Of a DNA stretch of 46,386 bases, positions 1-6,240 are shown piece by piece (position 1 is the stretch's first letter; the number at the start of each line of letters is the position of its first letter). This DNA is from a virus, in IMG/VR virus record IMGVR_UViG_3300035698_024756, positions 1 to 46,386 of that record; one strand, 5' to 3'. A program made the translations under genes and the position numbers. The notes beneath the pieces are model-generated. The model was not told the DNA's origin. It saw only the letters and a program-made list of their open reading frames with translations, and searched no databases.

Positions 1-127
1 CTATCTTCAAAAGCAATGATGCCACAAATTCCAAGGAACGTAATAGTAACTACAATGCTAACAATCATGATGGCTGTCTTGGCATCAGATGGGATGAAAA
101 CAAGTAGCATCAGGCAAGTAGCAAGGA
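1..127. repeat. Left copy of 127-bp exact terminal direct repeat
   Basis: Bases 1-127 are identical to 46260-46386. The length 127 equals a common maximum k-mer of de Bruijn assemblers, so the overlap is most simply an artefact of a circular contig and not a biological terminal repeat. The repeat lies inside a small gene (1-218) that only becomes complete when the ends are joined, which supports circularity. Confidence 0.93.
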
Positions 128-218
128 TTACAAACAGGAAGGCAGCAAAGTTCATCAACTTGTCAACCTTTGAATCTTTTTTTGTTTGTGCCTGGGTAGA
201 CGTTTTTGAAGTTTTCAT
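1..218 (-). CDS. Small two-helix membrane protein, 5' part (continues at right end)
   Basis: The ATG at 218-216 opens a minus-strand frame that reaches base 1 without a stop and continues in the right-end copy to a TGA at 46247-46249. The whole product is 76 residues. It has a polar, Lys/Thr-rich N-terminus of about 20 residues, two hydrophobic segments (about residues 23-42 and 48-70) and a short charged tail ending in EDRRGA. A terminator follows it at 46138-46175 and a structured leader precedes it, so it looks like a single-gene transcription unit. The function is unknown; two-helix proteins of this size in phages can be holin-like or superinfection-exclusion proteins, but nothing here proves either. 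Confidence 0.72.
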   Translation of the reverse strand, partial: MKTSKTSTQAQTKKDSKVDKLMNFAAFLFVILATCLMLLVFIPSDAKTAIMIVSIVVTITFLGICGIIAFED

Positions 219-299
219 AATGTAAAAATTTAGGTGAATGTTTACTTGAATTGTTCAGAAGTGATGTTGATCTCACCTCTTGATTTCGCACTCTTAGCG

Positions 300-600
300 T
301 ATGGATTGGATAAGTGTCAATGGGTCGGGTCATTTCAACTTTGAAATGACAGACCCGAAGGCAGATCCATCGGAGATGGATCGATGCCATTGACCGTTCC
401 ACCGGAGAGCAACTATGTTGCTCTCCATCCAGAAGCTATTTTAGTGAAATCATAGAGAGAGAGATACTAACGCATCGTCATATAGATTTCACCTCTTTAG
501 TGAAATCGGAAGCCGGAACGGGGCTTCAATGATCTGAGATGCGAAGATCATACACTTACTTTGCTACTATCAGTATCTATCTTGAAAGCTGAAAACGAGC
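300..600 (-). promoter_or_regulatory. Structured leader A (divergent copy of the three-way-junction element)
   Basis: This is most of the gene-free stretch 219-651. The outer stem GTCAATGG (316-323) pairs with CCATTGAC (387-394). It encloses arm 1 (322-356: GGGTC, internal loop, TCATTTCAA pairing with TTGAAATGA, GACCC) and arm 2 (364-382: GATCCATC pairing with GATGGATC). Downstream on the plus strand come a perfect 10-bp hairpin at 414-436, an AGCTA...TTAGTGA...GAGAGA block at 434-463, and hairpins at 485-507, 509-528 and 531-549. The same order of parts occurs at 1206-1400 and 5806-6000. It sits after the ssb terminator and before the small membrane gene, so it is probably a promoter-leader region on the minus strand. 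Confidence 0.6.
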
Positions 601-630
601 AAAAAAAAGGGGAGCCGAATGGCTCCCCTT
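601..630 (-). terminator. Intrinsic terminator of the ssb unit
   Basis: On the minus strand a perfect 10-bp stem (AAGGGGAGCC pairing with GGCTCCCCTT, loop of 4) is followed directly by eight U residues. It lies 22 bases beyond the ssb stop codon. Confidence 0.9.
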
Positions 631-651
631 GGGCTGATTTAACCGATGATG

Positions 652-1035
652 CTAGAATGGCAGATCATCTTGACCGGTACCAACTGCTGCTGGCTCCATT
701 GTATCGGAACCGTTATCGCCGGAAGGTTTCTTATCCAGCATAAACATTTCATCGGCAAGGATCTCGGTAACGTAAACCATCACCTTATCCTTATTTTCAT
801 ATTTCCGGTTTGAAATACGTCCAAGGATAGTAACATGAGATCCTTTGTGTAGAAAATCGCCGGCAATCTTTGCCAGACCATTCCAGCAAACTACGTTGTG
901 CCAGGTAGTAACGGTAGCTTTATCGGCTAAACGTTGAGAAGTGGCAAGTGAAAAGATGGTCTTAGTTTTTCCGGAATCAAACGTGTTTAAAACAGGATCT
1001 TTACCAAGGAAACCAGTTAAGAATACTTTATTCAT
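652..1035 (-). CDS. ssb: Single-stranded DNA-binding protein
   Basis: 127 residues. The N-terminal 105 or so residues form an OB-fold of the bacterial SSB type (opening MNKVFLTGFLGKDP, with the conserved WHNVVCW strand near residues 45-51). A short linker leads to the acidic tail DDLPF (residues 123-127), which recruits partner replication and repair proteins. It coats single-stranded DNA during phage replication. It is the only gene between a structured leader (1036-1598) and a strong terminator (601-630), so it is transcribed alone. The ATG at 1035 follows a hairpin-containing leader shared with the ardC-like gene. The linker is short compared with cellular SSBs, as is usual for phage versions. 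Confidence 0.93.
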   Translation of the reverse strand: MNKVFLTGFLGKDPVLNTFDSGKTKTIFSLATSQRLADKATVTTWHNVVCWNGLAKIAGDFLHKGSHVTILGRISNRKYENKDKVMVYVTEILADEMFMLDKKPSGDNGSDTMEPAAVGTGQDDLPF

Positions 1036-1090
1036 AATGTAACGCCGTTTGCCTAACGGACTTATTCAGGGGCATCAGGCACGCCCAATG
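1036..1090 (-). promoter_or_regulatory. ssb 5' leader, shared with the ardC-like gene
   Basis: About 55 bases directly upstream of the ssb ATG match 4921-4975 upstream of the ardC-like ATG at roughly three of every four positions. The shared order is GGGCG-GCC-GATG-CC, then AATAAGTCCG, then a small CCG...CGG hairpin about 10 bases before the ATG. In the ssb copy the hairpin is CCGTT-AGGCA-AACGG. A translational control element or protein-binding site in the mRNA leader is likely; autoregulation by SSB is one possibility. Confidence 0.55.
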
Positions 1091-1151
1091 TCCGGTGTTC
1101 TATAAAACCCAGACGTGAAAACAAGAGAATTTTTCTCTCGTTGTATGTCCT

Positions 1152-1378
1152 AAAAGGGAAGGAGATCCGGCAAGGATCGACTGACCAGCGGATCGATTGG
1201 AATAAGTCAAGGGGCAAGGTCATTTTGTTTTCAAAATGAATTGCCCGAAAGCGGCTTTCGACCAGGGGGAGAGAAAGCCAGCCCTTGACTTTTTCCAAAT
1301 TGGCAGGATCGGGGATCAGGACCGGGGCTTTTTTAGCCCCTGTCCTGATTTCCTGCCAATGGATCGATGTAGCTAACT
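1152..1378 (-). repeat. Structured leader B (three-way-junction element, near-identical to 5752-5977)
   Basis: This 227-base stretch matches 5752-5977 with only about a dozen differences. The plus-strand reading shows the outer stem GTCAAGGG (1206-1213) pairing with CCCTTGAC (1282-1289). Inside it, arm 1 is GGCAA...TTGCC with TCATTTTG pairing with CAAAATGA, and arm 2 is GGCTTTC pairing with GAAAGCC. A long nested hairpin at 1300-1359 (TTGGCAGGA with TCCTGCCAA, ATCAGGAC with GTCCTGAT, GGGGCT with AGCCCC) follows. It is non-coding and lies between the terminator at 1640-1669 and ssb. The apparent small reading frame here is discounted. Confidence 0.85.
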
Positions 1379-1437
1379 TTTAAGGGCAACGAGAGAAAAG
1401 ACAACACTAATTCAGAAGTTTCGATGGTTTCTTTTTG

Positions 1438-1476
1438 GTTCTTTTTCTTTGCCACTATTGATCAAAGAAAAAGAAC
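1438..1476. repeat. 14-bp perfect inverted repeat (GTTCTTTTTCTTTG)
   Basis: GTTCTTTTTCTTTG at 1438-1451 is the exact reverse complement of 1463-1476, with an 11-base loop. A 10-bp version stands at the equivalent place in leader C (6050-6077), and a related A/T-tract hairpin stands at 45709-45734. It may be an operator or a transcript hairpin of the leader module. Confidence 0.65.
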
Positions 1477-1575
1477 ATGAATCAACTTACTTTTAGGTTT
1501 CGCATTTATTTGATTGCTCATCTAATGTTCCTGAATTCATACAAATTGATCCAAAGGATTAATGGATGAATTTTT

Positions 1576-1598
1576 GATCCCCAATGGGATCTATATCG
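1576..1598 (-). promoter_or_regulatory. Conserved box plus hairpin at the head of leader B
   Basis: On the minus strand the block CACGTTTACGATATAG is followed by the 6-bp hairpin GATCCC-ATTG-GGGATC. Leader C has CACATTGCCGATATAG followed by a different hairpin, CTCCTT-TT-AAGGAG, at 6126-6139. The box is conserved while the stem has changed on both sides, which suggests a functional transcript hairpin near the start of the unit. No clean TAnnTTTG promoter was found here. Confidence 0.45.
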
Positions 1599-1639
1599 TA
1601 AACGTGAGAATATGATGCATTTTAGAAAATAGTTCGATC

Positions 1640-1669
1640 AAAAAAAGGAACCGGATTTTCACCGGCTCC
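1640..1669 (-). terminator. Intrinsic terminator of the radC-methyltransferase unit
   Basis: The minus-strand stem GGAGCCGG pairs with CCGGTTCC (one G-U pair, 7-base loop) and is followed by a run of seven T. It lies 11 bases after the stop of the last gene of the unit. Confidence 0.85.
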
Positions 1670-1679
1670 AATTGAAATG

Positions 1680-1910
1680 TTAATAGAGATACATATTGAT
1701 CCAATTTATGAAAGCTTCTTCTGTGGTGCAGTTACCATGAATCCATATCTGGTGTATCTCGGAAATGAATTCAGAAGCATCCTGACCCTGAAAGAACCAA
1801 TCATCACCAACTGCAATGTAACTGTACATTGTATTGATTTCGCATGATAAGCCGGCAATATTGTATTTACCGTGAAGCCAGCTATCGTTTAAGATCTCAG
1901 AATCAATCAT
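1680..1910 (-). CDS. Hypothetical protein, 76 residues
   Basis: Small acidic protein (starts MIDSEILNDSWLHG) rich in aromatic residues, with no motif I recognise. The start at 1910 is chosen because its ATG overlaps the upstream stop as ATGA, the coupling pattern used throughout this genome; a GTG or ATG further upstream would add nine residues. It is the last gene of the radC-ardC-methyltransferase unit and lies 11 bases before the terminator. The neighbours suggest an early, accessory role such as help in host takeover or anti-restriction, but this is only inference from position. Confidence 0.6.
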   Translation of the reverse strand: MIDSEILNDSWLHGKYNIAGLSCEINTMYSYIAVGDDWFFQGQDASEFISEIHQIWIHGNCTTEEAFINWINMYLY

Positions 1911-2260
1911 TGTGAACCTCCTTCCTCTGACATACACAATTCACGATATCTTTTATCAATTGTCTTTTGAAGCAGACGGGTAGGTGAATAATCAATCTGG
2001 ATCCTGCGGAAGATGGAAAATGGAGGTTGACCAATTTCCGGAAGCCTGGTAATAATGCACCATTTCAATACTGGCTTGCCGGTGATAGCATCCTGTTTGT
2101 ATGTAGGTTCGATTCGCATTAATTCAATCCCATTTTGCCAATACTTTAGAACGGCACCAAAATTATAATTACGACCTTCGAAGGGAAGTTGAATCTTCTT
2201 GAATCCGCGCTGATACAGTTCAGTCCATACGGATGTTTGTGTAATATCTAATCTGTTCAT
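1907..2260 (-). CDS. Hypothetical protein, 117 residues
   Basis: Basic, aromatic-rich soluble protein (MNRLDITQTSVWTELY...) with no recognised domain, signal peptide or membrane segment. Its ATG overlaps the previous stop (TTATGA) and its own stop overlaps the next start as ATGA, so it is translationally coupled on both sides. It belongs to the three-gene small-protein tail of the antirestriction and methyltransferase unit. Confidence 0.65.
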   Translation of the reverse strand: MNRLDITQTSVWTELYQRGFKKIQLPFEGRNYNFGAVLKYWQNGIELMRIEPTYKQDAITGKPVLKWCIITRLPEIGQPPFSIFRRIQIDYSPTRLLQKTIDKRYRELCMSEEGGSQ

Positions 2261-2478
2261 AATGATCCTCCCCCCTGTCTATTATTTTCGTGATAATGAA
2301 CATTGAAAGCAATGGGATCATGTTTTCGTAAAGCCTTTCCATATTTACCTCTGAAATACTTGAAGCGGTTTTTACCACCGATGATCCATTGATCCGAATC
2401 TTCAGGTGGGGAATAGTCATTTAGATGTTCTTCAACATCCTGTTTTGTTATTGCGTATGTTTTCATGGTGAAACTCAT
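2257..2478 (-). CDS. Hypothetical protein, 73 residues
   Basis: Starts MSFTMKTYAITKQD; the second Met (2466) is an equally possible start. The middle contains a pattern of the kind KYGKALRKHDPIAFNVHYHE, which I associate with small uncharacterised proteins on Bacteroidota mobile elements, though the family has no function known to me. It ends in a Gly-rich tail. It starts one base before the methyltransferase stop and overlaps the next gene by four bases, so it is an operon member. Confidence 0.6.
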   Translation of the reverse strand: MSFTMKTYAITKQDVEEHLNDYSPPEDSDQWIIGGKNRFKYFRGKYGKALRKHDPIAFNVHYHENNRQGGGSL

Positions 2479-2479
2479 T

Positions 2480-3949
2480 TCAATTAAGTGAATCGACTGA
2501 CTGTTTGATCAACCACTCCATTACGGGTGGGGTAACTGCGTTTCCAAGTTGTTTCACTTGTTTGCGCGAATCACCCAGAACGACATAATCAGAATCGAAA
2601 GCCATTGCCAGCTTTACTTCCTGTGGTTTGAGCATTCGGTAGTAACATTCCTCAACAGTTGGTTGTTGAAAATTGATCATTGAACACCGGTCTTTGGTTG
2701 TTACGGTACCAATGGGATCTGAAATGTGAGATGCCTGTGATGTGCCGTAATAGTAGGATATGAATGAATTCCATGAATCGTTGGAAACAATACCATATTT
2801 ACCAACAGTCATTTGTGTGCCGATAGGCTTTGTAATCTCTCTGGTTTTAGAGGTTTTGAATAGTTCCACAATAAATGGTTGTGATATTAAACCCATTGAT
2901 TGTCGTGTAGTTTGAGTTTGAAGCGGATCCATAAGATCGCGTACATTAGTAATGCAGGAGTGTTCAGACTTGGTAATAAAGTGAGGAACCACCAATCCCA
3001 TTGTTTGACGGGTTGCCTGTGTTTGAAGGGCTTCGAAAGTACTGCGAACCATGGGACCAACACGGGTGTGTTCAGCCAATGTGATAAAAGGGATCACTGA
3101 GAGATCTTTGTACTTATCCAATCCATATTGGATACGCCTTATGGTGTTATCAGCAAGTTTTATTTTGCGATCCCCTATTCTGGTACCTATATCATTCCAA
3201 TTAATACAATTGAAAGCTGCGTTGTAGTAAGGTTTAACGGTAGAAAAGCAGGAGGGGCAAGTATAGATATATTGGGTTTTGTATTTGCCTGATCGTTTTT
3301 CATTTTTCCATGTTTGTCTTGCATCGATATCCTTTTGACAGGAATTGCAGAAAGCCTTGGGTGTATATTCAAGATCAGGAGAATGATTGCCTTTTTTCCA
3401 GAATACGATATACAACCGATCTCTTGATTGTGGTGTTGGATGGAAGAACATGGAATTTGCAAACACTTTTTTGTGATTGTAACCAAGCAGATCCATTGCC
3501 TGTAGCCATGCAGGAAACATTGACCATTTAAGAGCATCTACTACATTTTCAACAATGATGATACGGTATTTGTGATATTCGGCGAACCTGGGAACATCCC
3601 ACATGGTTGCCCTTGATCTCTCGGCTTCTTCTGCCGGAGTTGTAAACATATTCATCTGAGGTGAAACATCAGATCTGCTTTTTGCAAGGGAATGATTGGT
3701 ACATTCCGGAGATGTAATCAGGATATCGGTAGAATGATAACGTCGTGGATCTACGCTGCTGATATCAGCACAATCGTGATCTGTTTCAGGAAAATTGGTG
3801 CTGTGAGTATCAATAGCCAATTTCCAATGGTTCATGGCTAATTTGACTTCAACTCCACCACCAATGGAGTTTGAATATTTGCGAACGCCCAGGGATGAAC
3901 CACCGGCTCCACAAAATTGATCTGTAACTGTGATGTACGATTTTTTCAT
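2480..3949 (-). CDS. DNA (cytosine-5) methyltransferase
   Basis: 489 residues from the ATG at 3949; a TTG three codons upstream is less likely. It transfers a methyl group from SAM to cytosine in DNA. Motif I is DQFCGAGGSSLGV (residues 10-22), the catalytic Cys lies in SPEC (80-83) instead of the usual PPCQ, ENV is at 134-136, SRDR at about 175-178 and the motif X-like GNAVTPPV near the end. A zinc-ribbon-like insert has CNSC (201-204) and CPSC (231-234). The target-recognition part contains two or three repeats of about 40 residues built on LQTQ-TRQ-MGL. It sits behind an ardC-like gene, so it probably protects phage DNA from host restriction. No cognate nuclease is present. Confidence 0.92.
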   Translation of the reverse strand: MKKSYITVTDQFCGAGGSSLGVRKYSNSIGGGVEVKLAMNHWKLAIDTHSTNFPETDHDCADISSVDPRRYHSTDILITSPECTNHSLAKSRSDVSPQMNMFTTPAEEAERSRATMWDVPRFAEYHKYRIIIVENVVDALKWSMFPAWLQAMDLLGYNHKKVFANSMFFHPTPQSRDRLYIVFWKKGNHSPDLEYTPKAFCNSCQKDIDARQTWKNEKRSGKYKTQYIYTCPSCFSTVKPYYNAAFNCINWNDIGTRIGDRKIKLADNTIRRIQYGLDKYKDLSVIPFITLAEHTRVGPMVRSTFEALQTQATRQTMGLVVPHFITKSEHSCITNVRDLMDPLQTQTTRQSMGLISQPFIVELFKTSKTREITKPIGTQMTVGKYGIVSNDSWNSFISYYYGTSQASHISDPIGTVTTKDRCSMINFQQPTVEECYYRMLKPQEVKLAMAFDSDYVVLGDSRKQVKQLGNAVTPPVMEWLIKQSVDSLN

Positions 3950-3992
3950 AGGTGACAAATATTAAGTTTGTGATATTAAAATTATAACTGAA

Positions 3993-4017
3993 ACGGGGCA
4001 TCCAAAGGACACCCCGT
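3993..4017 (-). terminator. Hairpin between the ardC-like gene and the methyltransferase
   Basis: The minus-strand stem ACGGGGTGTCC pairs with GGATGCCCCGT (11 bp with two G-U pairs, loop TTT) just after the ardC-like stop. The following tract is only moderately T-rich, so it may be a partial terminator, attenuator or mRNA-end stabiliser instead of a full stop. Confidence 0.6.
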
Positions 4018-4023
4018 CATGAT

Positions 4024-4920
4024 TTAAGCGGCAACGCTGGTTGATTCTTCGGTAACTGAAACAGCTTCCTCTTTAATATCGAGGATGTGATTTGCAGCTT
4101 TTTCAGCTCTTGAAGCAGCCCAAATAATCCATTGCTTGTTATCACGCAATTTACGTGACCAGCCGGTAATGTAGGAAGCAGAATTACGCTGGTTCCAATT
4201 ACATCCTGCAATGACTGTAAGGAATGAGGATCCAAGCTCGGCAACCAATTCTTCTTTGGAGTATTCCATGCTTCCGAAATAATCACCGGCACCTGTGAAT
4301 CTGTTCAACCTTTTGGAATGACCGGTTGAATGTGTTAATTCATGGAAAAGTACTTGGTAGTAGAAATCAGATGAATCAAACCATTTCATATCAGGCATGT
4401 GAACTAAATCCTGTGAGGGGGAATAGTAAGCACGATCATCGGTTGAAGTATTGACGATCTGTGGTGGTGAGGGCATTGCTTTGATAATATCTTCAGCTTC
4501 TTGATGACGTTGGAGATGCTTATTGGAAACCTCTTTGTTGAGATTGGCAATTTTCACATTGCCTGGATCATCGAAATCAGCCTGTTCAGAATTGAAAACA
4601 GTATAATATAGAAGGAAGAACTGCTTGGTAATCTTACCGGTATCAATATTTTCTTTTTCAGAAAACTTCCAGAAAACAACCGTGGTCCCTTTTTCACCTT
4701 TGCGGATCTGTCCACCGTTCTCACGGATTTGTTTGTATGTCGCAAATACTCTGGAAGTGTAAGGAGCCGAAGAGAGAATCAGGGTATTGATCCCGTTATA
4801 GAATCTACCTGTGATATTTACAGGTGATGGTACTTGCCAAAGTTTTTGCCATGATCCGGCAGTTTCCAAATTGGCAATGATTTTTTCAGTAATTGATGAA
4901 TAAATGTCGTTCATTTTCAT
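4024..4920 (-). CDS. ArdC-like antirestriction protein (ssDNA-binding domain plus zincin metallopeptidase)
   Basis: 298 residues from the ATG at 4920. The open frame extends to 4959, but that part is the conserved non-coding leader shared with ssb. Residues 1-115 match the ArdC N-terminal single-stranded DNA-binding domain (NDIYSSITEKII, the GINTLIL segment, GEKGTTVVFWK). Residues 160-240 form the metallopeptidase-like domain with HELTH (193-197) and downstream Glu residues in KEELVAELGS as the third zinc ligand. ArdC proteins of plasmids and phages bind incoming single-stranded DNA and counter type I restriction. The order radC - ardC - methyltransferase makes this unit look dedicated to establishing phage DNA in the cell. 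Confidence 0.88.
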   Translation of the reverse strand: MKMNDIYSSITEKIIANLETAGSWQKLWQVPSPVNITGRFYNGINTLILSSAPYTSRVFATYKQIRENGGQIRKGEKGTTVVFWKFSEKENIDTGKITKQFFLLYYTVFNSEQADFDDPGNVKIANLNKEVSNKHLQRHQEAEDIIKAMPSPPQIVNTSTDDRAYYSPSQDLVHMPDMKWFDSSDFYYQVLFHELTHSTGHSKRLNRFTGAGDYFGSMEYSKEELVAELGSSFLTVIAGCNWNQRNSASYITGWSRKLRDNKQWIIWAASRAEKAANHILDIKEEAVSVTEESTSVAA

Positions 4921-4975
4921 AGTAAAATGCCGTTGCCCTGCGGACTTATTAAGGAGCATCTGGCTCGCCCAGTTT
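4921..4975 (-). promoter_or_regulatory. 5' leader of the ardC-like gene, shared with ssb
   Basis: This stretch aligns with 1036-1090 in front of ssb, sharing AATAAGTCCG, a CCG...CGG hairpin and the flanking GGGCG-GCC-GATG-CC block. It overlaps the region between the radC stop and the ardC-like ATG, so it acts in the middle of an operon and is more likely a translational or processing signal than a promoter. Confidence 0.5.
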
Positions 4976-4986
4976 GTAAATTAATA

Positions 4987-5679
4987 TTACATTTTGCCTT
5001 CATCGGCAAAAGAGAAATAGTTATTATCTGTAATAATCAAATGATCCAGGACTGATATTTCAAGCAATAAACCAGCATCTTTTAATTTATTGGTAATATG
5101 AATATCAGATTCACTGGGAATGGTGTTACCGCTTGGATGATTATGGGATAAAATGATGCCGGCGGCATAGTTTTCAAGTGCAATCTTAAAAACCTTTTTA
5201 GGATTGACAACTGTTCCAGAAAGCCCACCTTCACTTATTTTATGAATTGAAATAACTTTGTTGGAACGAGTGAGAAGGATAACATAAAATTGCTCATATG
5301 GTTGATCGGTCAGGTATTTTTTTAGGATAGTGGCAGCTTCGCTGGACTGGGAAATTTTAGTGGTTAAATCAGAATCAGCAAATGAAATCCTTCTTGTTAA
5401 CTCAAAAGATGACATGAGTGAAAGCGCTTTAAATTTTCCAATACCAGGAAATTTAGAAAGATCGGAAAGACTGGCTTTGGAAAGCTTAATAAGGGAGTTG
5501 TCAAAAGCAGAGAAAAGGTTGCGAATAGAATCAATTGGACAATTACGTCCGATAATAATTGAAATCAATTCAACATTAGATAGAGAATGTTTGCCTTGGA
5601 GCAATAATTTCTCGGATGGTTGATCATCTTCAGCCCACCTACTGATAGGCAATGTTTTAAAATAATTGTTTGTTTTCAT
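4987..5679 (-). CDS. radC: RadC-family JAB/MPN domain protein
   Basis: 230 residues from the ATG at 5679; eleven further in-frame codons lie upstream but overlap a TTTTGC-TTC-GCAAAA hairpin just before this ATG. Residues 70-90 form a helix-hairpin-helix-like segment (FPGIGKFKA). The C-terminal half is the RadC/JAB metal-binding fold with His179, His181 (HNHPSG) and Asp192. RadC proteins are frequent on phages and conjugative elements, where they travel with antirestriction genes; the biochemical role is not settled. It is the first gene after leader C. Length and motifs are typical of the family. Confidence 0.92.
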   Translation of the reverse strand: MKTNNYFKTLPISRWAEDDQPSEKLLLQGKHSLSNVELISIIIGRNCPIDSIRNLFSAFDNSLIKLSKASLSDLSKFPGIGKFKALSLMSSFELTRRISFADSDLTTKISQSSEAATILKKYLTDQPYEQFYVILLTRSNKVISIHKISEGGLSGTVVNPKKVFKIALENYAAGIILSHNHPSGNTIPSESDIHITNKLKDAGLLLEISVLDHLIITDNNYFSFADEGKM

Positions 5680-5751
5680 AGAGTAATTGTTTTGCGAAGC
5701 AAAAAGCTCCAATGAAAATCAAAAGGCTTTTCCTCTCGATTATGAAAACAA

Positions 5752-5977
5752 AAAAGGGAAGGAGATCCGGCAAGGATCGACTGACCAGCGGATCGATTGG
5801 AATAAGTCAAGGGGCAAGGTCATTTTGATATCAAAATGAATTGCCCGAAAGCGGATTTCGACCTGGGGGGGAGAAAGCCAGCCCTTGACTTTTTCCAAAT
5901 TGGCAGGATCGGGGATCAGGGCCGGGGCCTTTATGCCCCTGTCCTGATTTCCTGCCAATGAATCGATGTAGCTAACT
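5752..5977 (-). repeat. Structured leader C (near-identical to leader B at 1152-1378)
   Basis: Same three-way-junction plan as leader B: outer stem GTCAAGGG (5806-5813) pairing with CCCTTGAC (5882-5889), arm 1 with the palindrome CATTTTGATATCAAAATG, arm 2 GGATTTC/GAAAGCC (one mismatch), and a nested hairpin at 5900-5958. It fills most of the gene-free stretch 5680-6240, between the terminator at 6168-6197 and radC. The two copies are 4.6 kb apart in the same orientation, so recombination between them could delete the radC-methyltransferase unit. Confidence 0.85.
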
Positions 5978-6049
5978 TAGTGAGAAATCGAGAGAAAAGT
6001 ATAGACTACCCTTGAATTATCTACCACTTAATGGTTTCTTTTTGCGTGG

Positions 6050-6077
6050 TTTTTCTTTGCCATTAATCAAAGAAAAA
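6050..6077. repeat. Inverted repeat in leader C (TTTTTCTTTG/CAAAGAAAAA)
   Basis: A 10-bp stem with an 8-base loop, standing where leader B has its 14-bp version (1438-1476). The flanking GTTTCTTTTTG and AGAACAT bases are also conserved between the two leaders. Confidence 0.6.
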
Positions 6078-6125
6078 GAACATAGACCTTCATTGAATGA
6101 AACACTTGTTGAAGCAATGAAGAAT

Positions 6126-6147
6126 CTCCTTAAAAGGAGCTATATCG
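6126..6147 (-). promoter_or_regulatory. Conserved box plus hairpin at the head of leader C
   Basis: On the minus strand CACATTGCCGATATAG precedes the 6-bp hairpin CTCCTT-TT-AAGGAG. It corresponds to 1576-1598 in leader B. It lies about 20 bases after the late-unit terminator, a suitable place for a promoter or the first bases of a new transcript. Confidence 0.45.
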
Positions 6148-6167
6148 GCAATGTGAAAATATGCTGG

Positions 6168-6197
6168 AAAAAAAAACCCTGCCGGTTGGGGCAGGGC
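6168..6197 (-). terminator. Intrinsic terminator after the capsid-gene unit
   Basis: The minus-strand stem CCCTGCC pairs with GGCAGGG, followed by nine T. It lies about 45 bases beyond the stop of the last virion-type gene (6241). Confidence 0.9.
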
Positions 6198-6240
6198 TTT
6201 TCACGAACAAAACACCTATGAAGAACACGGACAAAGTATC

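Noticed and set aside
16-225. Plus-strand frame of 69 codons at the left end
   Set aside because: It is the antisense shadow of the small membrane gene on the minus strand, which has a clear topology and a terminator.
1062-1298. Minus-strand frame of 78 codons in leader B, similar to 5740-5958 and slightly to 163-402
   Set aside because: The similarity follows from the DNA repeat itself, the ends differ, and the frames run through the paired stems; structure conservation explains them better than coding.
1152-5977. Two 226-bp direct repeats as ends of a transposon or insertion sequence
   Set aside because: No transposase lies between them, no target duplication is seen, and each copy is placed as a leader between a terminator and a gene.
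6220-6240. Fifth TTTGTCC element after the stop of the gene ending at 6241
   Set aside because: TACTTTGTCC is present but no T-tract follows and the next feature is a terminator, not a gene start.
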